The notes beneath the pieces are model-generated. The model saw only the letters and a program-made list of their open reading frames with translations. It made no database searches and was not told where the DNA came from. The translations under genes and the position numbers were made by a program. Shown piece after piece: positions 45,536-56,690 of a DNA stretch of 64,000 bases (the stretch's first letter is position 1; each line of letters starts with the position of its first letter). The DNA comes from Hofstenia miamia (Eukaryota; Xenacoelomorpha; Acoela), in assembly GCA_004352715.1 (NCBI GenBank), contig SCFE01000095.1, forward strand, positions 980,836 through 1,044,835, read 5' to 3'.

Positions 45536-48516
45536 AGAAAAATGGAGACCCCCGATATGTTGTAGCTCTTCTTGAACAATGAGAGCTTATCTGGATTTAA
45601 GAAGTGCGGATTTGCCGGATATAGACACGCCATTGATTGAAAACGACGGTCCATTTCTGTAATAAAACTATCCAGAACCATGAAACAAATTGCAGTTCTG
45701 GCATGTTCCTCGGGGTCTTGTCCGCAAGCTGCTTGATTGTGCTGTCCAGTTGTAAATGGTACTACGAAGCCCTCCAGGGAAGAATTGAGGCGTATTGTCC
45801 TTCCAGGTGCGAAACTGTTGCTTGCATCCACTTATTCTGCCAAAAACTTCACAAGTCCCCACAATTTTGATACATGATCAGTGTTCCTCTTGGTCTTCAA
45901 TACTTCGAGGTGCTCTTGACATATTTCCGGGTACTGGGCCAGGTCAACACCTGCAAATTGAAGAATTTTTGAAAGTGGACCAAGTTGCGAAAATAGACGA
46001 CTAAACAGAACAAGACAGCAAATGTTCGAAACACGGCGCCAAGCTGCTGCAAGGCTAGGAGTCTCGTCAGGTTCTTATGATTTTCCAGATTGAGCTATGA
46101 CGTCGAGGGCATTTACTAGTTGGGCATAACGAGCATGAATGACAGAAATCAGTGACTCCTTGAAATTCCATTTGTGGTCTCAGTTCTGTGGAAGTTTCCG
46201 TGCAATAAGGTGCGTGTCCTCCTATATATCATTGAAGACGCTTTTCCGTTTGACTGAGACATTGATAAAGCTATCTGTTTTCTTTATTAGGGCAAAAAAG
46301 TTGCCGACACTTGAAATATCAGAGCATGAATTACTCAAGAACAAATTAAGTCTGTGACCGTGGCAATAAACGTGAAGACAGGCATTGCCAGCTGCGACGC
46401 GAATCTTCGTTTGGATGTCTCCACGTTCACTAGTCATGACACTGGCACCATCACTGCATTTTCCGATACAATTGTTAATTTTGAGTTCGAACTCCAGGTC
46501 AGATTGTTTGAGAGAAGACGATATTTTCTTAAATATTCCAGCTGCATCCAGTTCATCATGTTCAAGGGTTTCAAATTTCAAAAATCGCTCGTGGGCACAA
46601 CAATCTTCATCAACATACCGGATAGACACTCCCAGGTGTGAGCCAGCAGAATCGGAGAACTCATCAAATATTAAACTGAATGGTGCAGAATCGCCTCTCA
46701 CGCATTTCATCTCACTGGCAACTTCCCCGAGTACACATGTAGCCAGTGATCGTAACATTGCATTTTAGGAATCAGAAGACAGTTATGACGCATTTTTCAG
46801 AATAGAACTGCGTCGGATTCGAAATTCGTGTGATTCCTCTGTAATGAGCTCTACTAGCTCAATAAAATTTCCACGGAAGTTACTTGTCGTTCCTTCCTCA
46901 TGCCCACGCAGTGGAATAGACATAATTGCACATCATTTAGCACAGTTTATAAGAGTTTTACCATATTCTCTGTTTTTAGCAACAAATTTAGCATGTGCAC
47001 TCAAAATCTTTTCTTCCACAGTTCCATGGCTGGTCGATGATCTATACAGTAACTCACGTTTTACTGAATCAAGGTGTGACGCGCTGATAGAATGATCCTT
47101 TACCTTCTCAGACAGTTTTTTCCAGCTGGAAAATCCGTGCGTGATAAATGTAGGTTTACGTCGATAGGCGACAGGTGAAGCAAAATGCTGACATGTGTAG
47201 CAGAATACCGCTTCCCTTAGAACCGAATACTTCAGGAATTTGTAGCGATCATAGTGGATCGATGAGAACGACCGGTTTTGCTGAACAGATGCTGTCTTTG
47301 AAAACGCTGTGAGGAGAGTTTGCACAGGGTTATCTGATGCGGATGAAGAAATATCAGGTGGTGCAGATGTTTCGATCTGTGGAGAAGAGAGGGATTGGCG
47401 CGGAGTGGAGATTGATCCAGAATGATGCATGGCTTGTCCNCATCAGAGATGGAACCGGCTACCGGCCGACCAAGGCTGGTCGGGCCGGGGCCGGCAATTT
47501 ACCGGCCTGCAGCCGCTTTTAAATTTCATGAAAGGCCGGAAAAATTACCGGTGGTTTACCGGCCAAAATTAAATATTCTTGTTTTATCTTGTAAAGATGA
47601 AAGACTTTGCTTAGTTTGGGAGGAATTTCTATGAACATCTAAAATTCGAAAAAATTTTGTAGTATGAGCAATCTCCAGAATTGCAATTACAATAATAACT
47701 AAATTTACTTTCTGGAATCTCTCATAAAGTTTGCTACAAACGGAGTTCTGCTTTTTGATAGAGTAATTTTATTTCAGTTTTCTATGAAACTTACTAATAA
47801 TATTAAAAGAACCTGTTTATAGTACTGAAAGTATAATGTATTGAAATTTGAGAGACCTCATTCAAATAAAGCAAATGGAACCCTTGTATTTTAATAATAT
47901 TGGAAGGGACGCTCAAAGTAATTTTGAAGAATGCAACAAGACATTCAAATACAAATTTCAATAAACACATCCTACTAAACAAGCAATTATGTTTAGTTTT
48001 AGCGAAATATTCTTTAAATTTTATTTGTGTACTTATAAATTATTAAATGCTAAACGGGGTCAAATGCTACAGCAATGTGAAACATAATAATTGATAGCGC
48101 TACTCGCTTAGTTTTATATTATATATATATATTATATATTTTAAATATCATGCAAAGTAAATTAACTAAATAAAACTGAAACGTTCACATATTTTCATTC
48201 ACTGAAAGTGAAAACAACTGATTAAAGTTATGCAAATAATTGATAAATAGNATATATATATATACAATGTACTTGCATAGATTAAATATACAATGCCAAT
48301 AAAATTTACCGGCTAAAACCCGCCGAAAACCGACAGGCCGGTATTAGCTATTGCCGGCCAACTACCGGCCCCGGCCTTAAAATTTCCGGCCGGTTCCAAC
48401 TCTGGTCCACGTTCACGTTCATGTTGACCGTTATCAAGGATAGAGGAAGATGATGGTTGTATTTGAAATATCAGAACTGTCTGTCTCAAACGCTTTTCAG
48501 ATGGTTCACTCGACAT
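45514..48516 (-). pseudogene. ZMYM1/DUF4371-type hAT transposase pseudogene, interrupted
   Basis: Read on the minus strand from ATG at 48516 (MSSEPSEKRLRQTVL). A 961-bp MITE then interrupts it. The TTF-type zinc-finger region (YDRYKFLKYSVLREAVFCYTC, CFYC-like, then THGFSSWKKL) follows at about 47290-47100. PLRGHEEG and RGNFIELVELI are at about 46900. The DUF4371/RNase H-like part comes next (LIFDEFSDSAGSHLGVSIRYV with a D, then KCSDGASVM and HVYCHGHRLNLFLSNSC). A downstream block with W-N-F-K and LGLVKF-like helices follows, then VLDSFITEMDRRFQ near 45650. In-frame stops occur near 46777, 46750, 46185 and 46075. The C-terminal hATC dimerisation block is not seen. Such proteins derive from hAT transposons, and this copy cannot be translated whole. 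Confidence 0.8.
47444..48404. mobile_element. 961-bp non-autonomous hAT with GGCCGG subterminal repeats
   Basis: Termini CAGAGATGGAACCGGC and GCCGGTTCCAACTCTG form an inverted repeat of the hAT CAGNG type. The flanking octamers are GTCCNCAT (47436-47443, one N) and GTCCACGT (48405-48412), an 8-bp target duplication with one visible mismatch. CCGGCC/GGCCGG words are packed in the first about 130 and last about 110 bp, while the middle is AT-rich and non-coding with (TA)n and one N at 48251. It sits in the N-terminal coding part of the transposase pseudogene. Element plus one octamer is 969 bp, a multiple of 3, so the host frame continues across it. Confidence 0.85.
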
Positions 48517-48680
48517 TGTTTGTGCAGCAGAGGGATGACACAGAGAACTGCTACATGTAGTATGTAATGAGTGAGCACATCAAATGAGGAGGCACTGTTT
48601 AATGCAGACCAATCAGAATGTTCCACTTTCATCAAATGAAACACGTCACATAGTAATTCATAACATAGTTGATTCATAAC

Positions 48681-48714
<34 letters not shown>

Positions 48715-48775
48715 AAATTGTTAGCATCTTTAGTGATACAATGAACAGTTTTGAGTTCATAAACAAACATTATTG

Positions 48776-49832
48776 AGAAAAATTAACGCATAATGAACGT
48801 GAATTGTGTTTGAAAATTTGTTGAAAAGTTTTAATGTTTTTAGTAACAGCAAAGGAAATATTATTCTCGGATACCGTTGAGAACGTATTTTTATACGGGC
48901 AGATTCGGCATTAAAAACCGCTACCTTGGAATATGTTGCTTTTAAAAACTAAGTTTCTTTTCTTATTATTGTTTGTCAATATTTGTAAACAATAGTTGTG
49001 ATTTTTGTGGGCAAATCGATAAATAATTCCATTTAGCGCTTATTCACTGTCACTTGACACCCATGTGCGTCACTTTGGGATGTCCTTGAGTGGCTTTGAC
49101 GCGCATCTGCAACATTTATTTCAATGCTTTCTTCAAACGAGGAATAACTACAGTGTCCGATTAGAGGCACTTGGAAAGGTTGTTACTCTTTAAAACGTCG
49201 TTGGATTATGACTTAATAGCTAATAACATGAATCTAACATGAATTCTAAAAATGAGTGGCATGTAAAGAGAACTTTTGTATTGCCGAAGCAACGAAGGTA
49301 TTAAGTACTTTAAAAACAATATTTGTTAAAAAAAATTGAAATAAGCTGTTAGTAAAATATTGTTTTTTAACTCTAGCATTTCACAGCAAAAACTCAAAGA
49401 TCTCATTGAATATTCTTAATGTATTATAGTACATAATTGCAATAGTGCCTGGCGAGTTCAGGTAGGGTCCGGTTTGGGATGAGTTTTTGAATGGCAATCA
49501 GGTCAAATTCGCAAATCCCATTGAGTTTTAAATTTATTGCACATGTTATATGATACGCAACTTCGGAGCGGCCAATCAAATTTAAATATTTAATATATCA
49601 TTATTTAGTTTATAACAATGAATCCAAGGGCGTTTAAGCTCACGTGTTGCGATTTAATGATCAAAGCAGACTTAATGTTATTCAAAGTTTTTCATCTTAT
49701 CTTCTAGTCATGTTGGGTTACTTTCAAAGCCAAAAATAATACGTAAATATAAAGTGGAATGACTAATTGCATTGAAATAAATGACATATTATTTCAAAAG
49801 TGGCTAATTTTGTGGAGAGCAGGGTAATTAAC
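48776..49832. repeat. 1.06-kb direct duplicate, copy 1
   Basis: Nearly identical to 49834-50891, separated by one N at 49833. Differences seen are GCGCATCTGC/GCGCATGTGC, AAAACGTCG/AAAACTGTCG and TTTTGTATTG/TTTTGCATTG. It is non-coding. It is most simply two alleles of one locus joined in the assembly. Confidence 0.95.
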
Positions 49833-49833
49833 N

Positions 49834-50891
49834 AGAAAAATTAACGCATAATGAACGTGAATTGTGTTTGAAAATTTGTTGAAAAGTTTTAATGTTTTTA
49901 GTAACAGCAAAGGAAATATTATTCTCGGATACCGTTGAGAACGTATTTTTATACGGGCAGATTCGGCATTAAAAACCGCTACCTTGGAATATGTTGCTTT
50001 TAAAAACTAAGTTTCTTTTCTTATTATTGTTTGTCAATATTTGTAAACAATAGTTGTGATTTTTGTGGGCAAATCGATAAATAATTCCATTTAGCGCTTA
50101 TTCACTGTCACTTGACACCCATGTGCGTCACTTTGGGATGTCCTTGAGTGGCTTTGACGCGCATGTGCAACATTTATTTCAATGCTTTCTTCAAACGAGG
50201 AATAACTACAGTGTCCGATTAGAGGCACTTGGAAAGGTTGTTACTCTTTAAAACTGTCGTTGGATTATGACTTAATAGCTAATAACATGAATCTAACATG
50301 AATTCTAAAAATGAGTGGCATGTAAAGAGAACTTTTGCATTGCCGAAGCAACGAAGGTATTAAGTACTTTAAAAACAATATTTGTTAAAAAAAATTGAAA
50401 TAAGCTGTTAGTAAAATATTGTTTTTTAACTCTAGCATTTCACAGCAAAAACTCAAAGATCTCATTGAATATTCTTAATGTATTATAGTACATAATTGCA
50501 ATAGTGCCTGGCGAGTTCAGGTAGGGTCCGGTTTGGGATGAGTTTTTGAATGGCAATCAGGTCAAATTCGCAAATCCCATTGAGTTTTAAATTTATTGCA
50601 CATGTTATATGATACGCAACTTCGGAGCGGCCAATCAAATTTAAATATTTAATATATCATTATTTAGTTTATAACAATGAATCCAAGGGCGTTTAAGCTC
50701 ACGTGTTGCGATTTAATGATCAAAGCAGACTTAATGTTATTCAAAGTTTTTCATCTTATCTTCTAGTCATGTTGGGTTACTTTCAAAGCCAAAAATAATA
50801 CGTAAATATAAAGTGGAATGACTAATTGCATTGAAATAAATGACATATTATTTCAAAAGTGGCTAATTTTGTGGAGAGCAGGGTAATTAAC
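49834..50891. repeat. 1.06-kb direct duplicate, copy 2
   Basis: Second copy of 48776-49832, one base longer. The unique flank resumes with TAGCCCTCTCGCC. Confidence 0.95.
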
Positions 50892-51646
50892 TAGCCCTCT
50901 CGCCTACGACATATGTTTCTGCGCTTAGAAAACAGTTTTAATGCATTTCATATTTCCATACCAAAATACAGTCTGCTTAACAGTTCGTCGTTTTTTCTTG
51001 TTTACTAGATAAAGAATGTTTGGGGTGTTTTCGCACCTCAAGGAATTTCCCAATGATGAAGTTAGAATTACCACAAATGACGATTTGAATATTATTAATT
51101 ACAGAAATATATTATATTATGTTTCAAACCAGGCTCAAATTTTTTGGAACTGACCCTACCCTTCTTCCTAAATGTGATCCGATTTCACACGATTTGCTCT
51201 TTTGGGCCCATAGAATGAATTGTTCATTTCAAAGCATTTGACATGCCTAAAATCAACTCAAAAACTAGAAATAACAAAACGAATTTAACAAAATGATAGA
51301 AAATAATATGATATAGTAAGGAAACAAATATCACCGGATCTGCCCTGATCATTTATGAAACTATAGCTTGTACTCCAATCAGACGCCGATCTCTTACAGT
51401 GACAAAAATTTGAATGGAGAAGACTAAAATCTATGAAAATCTGTTGAAGTCAAATTAGATTAATCTCAAGATTTGATTAGAAAACAGCACCGTGTCACCA
51501 AAACAAAAATATATGTTTTACACATGACTAGTACGTTTTAGGCAGTGGTTGTCAAGCGACAAAACATTTACATGTAACATGCAATATCGTGATTTCTTTT
51601 TTAACTTTCAAAATATTTAAACATCTTCCTTAAAATAAAACATGTA
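50892..51646. other. Intergenic, no feature seen
   Basis: AT-rich with GGGTC/GACCC-like words near 51155 that hint at another degraded MITE. No gene is seen. Confidence 0.5.
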
Positions 51647-51957
51647 TAATTGGCTGCAAAAAAAAATGAGACTGAACACCTATTTTTTCACGCTTTGTGG
51701 AAACGTATTGAGACGTTTTAGAGGAAAACTATAAAAATAAAAGACAACGAGAATTTTGTGAACTTTAAAATGGTCAAACAAAAAAGTTAATTAATTAAAC
51801 TGGTACTTCGTAATTATTTGAAACCACTTACCAAACAATTTGTTTTGATTTGCAAAGTTTCTACTTGATTTCTTCGGAATGGAAACTTTGGAACAGCTTG
51901 AAAACGCCTTTGCGACATCGCAAATTTCTCGATCAACTTATTTTCGAAAGCTGAAAA

Positions 51958-52160
51958 NNNNNNNNNNNNNNNNNNNNNNNNNNNNNNNNNNNNNNNNNNN
52001 NNNNNNNNNNNNNNNNNNNNNNNNNNNNNNNNNNNNNNNNNNNNNNNNNNNNNNNNNNNNNNNNNNNNNNNNNNNNNNNNNNNNNNNNNNNNNNNNNNNN
52101 NNNNNNNNNNNNNNNNNNNNNNNNNNNNNNNNNNNNNNNNNNNNNNNNNNNNNNNNNNNN
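51958..52160. other. Assembly gap (203 N) inside the Tc1 element
   Basis: The gap removes the middle of the transposase between the N-terminal part (TSQISRSTYFRKLK) and the DDE core. Confidence 0.98.
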
Positions 52161-52713
52161 TTTTGAAGATGTTTGGATAACTGATGAGTGCGTATTTCAA
52201 CTACACAGAAACAAAGTACAAGTGTGGTCGTCAAAGAAATGTCCAAGACCAACAAAAGCGGTTCCAAAGTTCGACCAAAAAATTACGGTTTGGGGAGCAC
52301 CTTCCTATCGTGGGTTTTATTTTAAAATTTTAGACGGAAAAGCCACAATCGACAGTCAAAGATATTGCCAAATTATAGCTGAATTTATGCCTTATGCTGA
52401 TACTTTATATGATGATGGATGGATACTCCAACAGGACGGAGCAACCCCGACAAAAAATTGGTTTTCTGAAAATAATATCCAGTTTTTGCAATGGCCACCA
52501 AGTTCTGCTGATCTTTCTCCAATCGAAAACGTGTGGCAGATATTGAAAAATGACGTTGAGAAGAAAAATCCGATAAATATATCCGATTTAAAAGAAAAAA
52601 TCGAAGAAAGTCAACACATTTTGACATCTGAAAAGAAGTCCAATTTAATGAAATCAATTTCAGTTCGTTTGAATGAAGTTATTTCTACAGGAGGAAAACA
52701 AATTAGACTTTGA
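52161..52713 (+). pseudogene. Tc1-like transposase, DDE catalytic part
   Basis: Cut-and-paste transposase of the IS630/Tc1/mariner group. The first Asp is in VWITDECVFQL (codon at 52183), followed by VWGAPSYRGFYFKIL. The second Asp is in QQDGATPT (52435), and the Glu is in PPSSADLSPIENVW (52525). Only 29 residues separate the second Asp from Glu, where Tc1 elements have 34. The missing five fall directly after QQDGATP, where the family has a conserved histidine. The frame is otherwise open to the TGA at 52711. The N-terminal helix-turn-helix region lies partly in the N gap and looks short (a start near 51879). The deletion should abolish or impair activity. Confidence 0.85.
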
Positions 52714-52832
52714 TGCTTTTTACTTATAGTCCTTTAATGTATCTTTAAAATCTTACCTTTCTTGAGTTGTTACGTTCAGTAGTTCAAAAGTAATATGCCT
52801 TTTTTCTAGTCTCATTTTTTTGCAGCCAACTA

Positions 52833-53517
52833 ATGGATTTCAAATATTGACTGAGAGGGTTAGAATATACAAGTATTTCAATTTAAGATTTGATGCTGAA
52901 TTGCAGACATTCTGAATAAAAGGTCTGTCATGTTGATAAAACTTATGCTAGTCAGCATTCATAAATACACATTTTCGATTTATTAGACTATCACGTGATG
53001 AAGGTTCATGCTCATAATGGCCACAAAAGTGCAAATACATTCATATATTTACAGAAATGTTGTTTTATACATTCGACACTATAATCTAGAAAATTGATGT
53101 GAGATACGAATCAAATTTTCGCTGCTTAATCAAAAGTTTTTGTGTAAAATGCACGTTAAGTTGTGGCAATATGTGGACATTGTATAACATCAAAATATAT
53201 AAATTCAAAATCGATGCTTTATGCACAATATTAATCTTTTTTGACTAGTTTAAAAAATCATGAAGTTATATCAGTTCCAATAGCTTTGGGTTGCAAATGC
53301 ACTTTCAACTGCATTCATTATAGTTTAGATAATTTTAGCTTTTTGTAGCTGCCAAATTACAGTATTTATAATTTGTCTTATAAATTCACTGTGAAAGTTC
53401 TCATGAAAGTTCAACTTAAGCCTAAATTTTTTTGCAAGCTCTTTCCTTTCCATTGAAAATAACACGAAAAAGTTTTCGATTCAGCGTTCATAATATTAAT
53501 TAGCAATGTTTTAAGAC
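52833..53517. other. Intergenic, no feature seen
   Basis: AT-rich sequence without supported genes or repeats. Confidence 0.6.
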
Positions 53518-53610
53518 CAGAAATGGAGAGATCGAAGCCAGTCCGTACTGATCACCGGACCGGACCAGTCCGAACCAGTCGCAGACCGGATCTGGTCAAA
53601 TGAAGGTTTT
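53518..53610. mobile_element. End fragment of hAT-type MITE, GGACCGG/CCAGTCCG family
   Basis: CAGAAATGGAGAGATCGAAG is followed by CCAGTCCGTACTGATCACCG, GACCGGACCAGTCCGAACC and CAGACCGGATCTGG. The start resembles hAT termini (CAGAGATGG at 47444), and the iterated words have the same layout with different letters. No matching right end was found. Confidence 0.5.
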
Positions 53611-54420
53611 TAGTGATAGTGTCAAAAAATTTCCACATCATTTTGGTGAAACGATTCTTTTGAGACACAAGTTGGTTATCTAAGAGATTCAAACGAACAT
53701 CGATTCAAGAATGTTTCGAGAATAATAGACTGCGTTGGTTGCGATAAATGTATGCTTTGGGAAAATTTCGGACGGAAGGACTTGGCACAGAACTTTATTA
53801 TGTTGCTCCATTTAGGAAGTGTTGGTGCCTTATGTACCCAAGTTCTGTTACTGATTTGCTTTAATGTTTTTCCTATTCCAGGATCTTGTGAACCTTGTTA
53901 CAGTTACCATGTAGCATCTTCTACCAAGCTTGACATCCATTTATTCAAATCTCAAATAGAATATAATGGTCTCATTATTTGTCACTATATAGTCATTAAT
54001 TTGGATCTAGAAAAGATAATTATATGTCCTACATTTGGCTTACTAGCCTTATTTCGAACTTGTTATCAGGACTTGCATGTATAAAGGGAAAGTTAAGAAT
54101 TCTGAAGTATTTACTTCAACAATCTTTCCAATGTTCTTACTCTATTTATAGTTAATTTCAAAAAAGTACCTGTTGATTTAAACTTTTAAATTATTCAGCT
54201 GCCAAAGTTGGCTAAAAATAATGAGAAGTGATTTCACCATTTTTGTTTTGCCAAATTAGTGATTCAACAAGTAAATATTTTTTACATTTGTATTTGATAG
54301 ATCTTAGTTGCAAAATACAACAAATTAAATTGCTAAGTAAATTTTTAATCATTTTTGTTTTTCTTTTTCTTTTCTTTCACTGACTTCTTTTCTCTTTAAC
54401 AGCTAATTTGGTGGAAAATG
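53611..54420 (-). other. Putative 3' non-coding/LTR region of gypsy element A
   Basis: The stretch after the third ORF (minus strand) shares AAGTACCTG(T/C)TGATTT at 54168 with 58361 and loosely similar AT-rich sequence up to the ORF stop. It is therefore probably 3' UTR and the start of the LTR of element A. No LTR boundary could be fixed, and the plus-strand frame at 53752-54084 shows no family signature. Confidence 0.35.
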
Positions 54421-56330
54421 CTACATGCCCTCCTCAGCTTGCATTATTTTTAGCATGGCATGCTCTCCCTGTACAAGTGCATTGGCTTTTCTTATTATCC
54501 TTTCAGTGTCCTGATCCTGCCAGCTTATTTTAGCTAATTTTGGCTGTTTCATAATTTTTATTACAGTCTCCTTTTCAGTTGTTACTATGTTGTGATAGTT
54601 TTTTCTGTTTCTTGTTAGGAGACTCTATCTTTACTACAAATCCTTTTAGCAGCCAGTTTTTCGTCTGTGTGTTGATTAGTGACAGGGCTATTTCAAACTT
54701 CTTTGCTTTGGTCAGCTTATGCCTGTTTTTCTTTGATATTGGCAACCTTAGCTCTTTATCTTCTGTGATGAATATTGCCAATAGCCATGCCATTGTCTGG
54801 TATCATATTTCTGGTATATTTTTCTCCTCAAATATCATGTTTTTAAAATTTTGTTTGGTGTTCAATTCATATGCCCTGCTTATTTCTGCCAGGGTTACCT
54901 CAACTGTTTTGTGGTATTTTCTTGATGGTGCCTCTATCATTATTGCTGGCCATTCTTCTGATGTTTTTTTCTGCAATTTAATCATTTTCCATATGTTCTC
55001 AATCTATTTTAGATGTTCCTGTCTTTGTGTTAGACAGCATTTTATGAAGAGTATGTTCACTCTTTTGGTTCCTTCCATTGTTAGTTTGATCACTTTCATT
55101 TATTTGTATAAATCAATTGCTATGCAGGGATCCACCATGATCCTGTATTCTTGTGCCCAATAGTCCATTTGTAGATTGAATCTGATTAACTCTGCAATTA
55201 TTGTGTCAGTAGGTTTTCTTTCCCATGGGAATATGTTTTCCACTTGCATGCTCATTTGGAATAAAAATTCTGGAATTTCTTTCTTTGTTGTTTTTGCTAT
55301 TATCACAATTTGTATTTTCTGTACTTTTGTCATTCTTAATGTCTGCTCTATTTGTTTTTCTAAATTCTTGTTGTGTTCTTTTTCTTTTAGTATGTGAATG
55401 ATTGTCAAGTTGTTTTTGTTGATGTTACTTTCTGGTATGCTTGCAATCTGATCAATATATGCCATTATATTTGTGCTGTTGATAGCATAAAGTCCTCATC
55501 AAATGCGATGTGTACCATGCTCCTCATGTACAGCCTTTCCAGTGTTTTGTTCATTTCTCCTGGGTAACTAATGATGACATTTACCATGGGCCTGTTTTGT
55601 GCGTCAACTAATGATGACATTTACCATGGGCCTGTTTTGTGCGTCAATATTGTAGGTATATTTCTGCCCTCTGTCTTCACTACTTTTCTTGTGTGTGCTT
55701 TTGTTTCTGGCAAAAGTTTTTCAAAGAATTGTGTCTCATTTTTTTGTTCCTATGAAGTATGGATGCAGGGTTTCTCCATCTATATTCAACATTCTTTTCT
55801 CTCTTTCTTTTGAGTGTATAGTTCTTTCCAAGGTGGTCTCTAAGGAGACATGTAGCTGGGTAATCCTTTGTGGTAGTTTGCTGGTGCTTGGTTCAAAGTC
55901 CATGGGCTCTGAACTTGTGCTAATGGCTTCTACTTGATCACCCTTGAATTGGTTCCCATTCAGCTCAGTTAACACTTGACCATTTGTGGTTTCCATAGCA
56001 CTGTCAGCCTTAAATTGATTTTATATTGCTATGGTTCTTGCCCCACTTACACCTTCCTCTGGAACTCTGTCTGTCAAGCTGCCCTCAAATCAGCATTGTG
56101 GATTTTCAGAAGGAAAGTTGAGCTGCTCTGCACTAGCCTTCTGTGTGTCCTTGAATCAGCTGTGCAGATTAGTAGTGGGAGAGGCTTCATGTCCATTTGT
56201 CACCCTGCCCTTGAATTGGCCTTGGAGAATACCTGGATGCCCACTCACTCTGTGTCTTTTGTTAGTCAGTTCTTTGTTGCCTTTGAGGCAACACTCTTCC
56301 TTCTAACATTTTGTTTCTGATATCACCTTT
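54421..56330 (-). pseudogene. Gypsy element A: third ORF, broken, function unknown
   Basis: Runs on the minus strand after the integrase tail. Its N-terminal part holds degenerate repeats around QFKG (GQFKGRV, SQFKDTQ, FEGSLTD, NQFKADS, NQFKGDQ). Then come the charged blocks PSTSKLPQRITQLHVSLETTL, ILKEKEHNKNLEKQIEQTLRM and MSMQVENIFPWERKPTDTIIAEL. The end is IIRKANALVQGEHAMLKIMQAEEGM followed by TAG at 54421. Several stops and one 40-bp tandem duplication break it. The final peptide IMQAEEGM is shared with element B (58630), so this is a real ORF of the family. It is rich in charged residues and no membrane-spanning segment is seen, which argues against an envelope protein. I do not recognise the fold. 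Confidence 0.6.
55567..55646. repeat. 40-bp tandem duplication
   Basis: Two exact adjacent copies beginning ACTAATGATGACATTTACCA. They lie inside the third ORF of element A and shift its frame. Confidence 0.95.
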
Positions 56331-56413
56331 GAATTCTTTGTTGCAACTCTCTTCTGGTAGGCTATCTAAATCAATTATTTTGTATACTACCTCATTATTA
56401 TTATTAGTACATG

Positions 56414-56690
56414 TCAAGTTAACTTGGCATCTTCATCCAACTTTGTTTCTTCAATGTCTGCCAATGCTCTTTTCAAATTTTGAAAGTGCAGTAACCTGCT
56501 ATTGTCTAATATATATTCATTGTTCAGTAGTGTTTGTTTTATTGTGTATGGGCCAGACCACATTGTTTTTAACTTTTGAACCTGGTTCATGTCAGTTAAT
56601 TTTACTGGTGTGAATGTGTACACTTTTTCACCTAGTTTTTGTGCATGTCCATATATTTCTTCTTGCACTTTTATAGTTTTTATAGTAATT
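56414..56690 (-). pseudogene. Gypsy element A: integrase C-terminal GPY/F domain
   Basis: Minus-strand frame with GEKVYTFTPVKL, KLKTMWSGPYTIKQTLLNNEY and LLHFQNLKRA. This is the GPY/F chromatin- or DNA-contact module at the end of Ty3/gypsy integrases. It directly follows the protease remnant (downstream on the minus strand), with no reverse transcriptase, RNase H or integrase core between them. The internal part of pol has thus been lost by deletion. Confidence 0.8.

Larger units (their letters stand above)
51649..52830 (+). mobile_element. Tc1/mariner (IS630-type) transposon
   Basis: Inverted termini TTGGCTGCAAAAAAAAATGA and TCATTTTTTTGCAGCCAA lie between TA dinucleotides at 51647-51648 and 52831-52832. 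The length of 1.18 kb (including 203 N) is normal for Tc1-like elements. It carries one transposase frame, listed separately. Confidence 0.9.

Noticed and set aside
54579-55163. 194-codon hydrophobic plus-strand frame, and other plus-strand frames from 54 to 63.9 kb
   Set aside because: They are antisense to the gypsy ORFs. The phenylalanine/leucine-rich look comes from the AAG/GAA-rich codons on the other strand. They are not membrane proteins.
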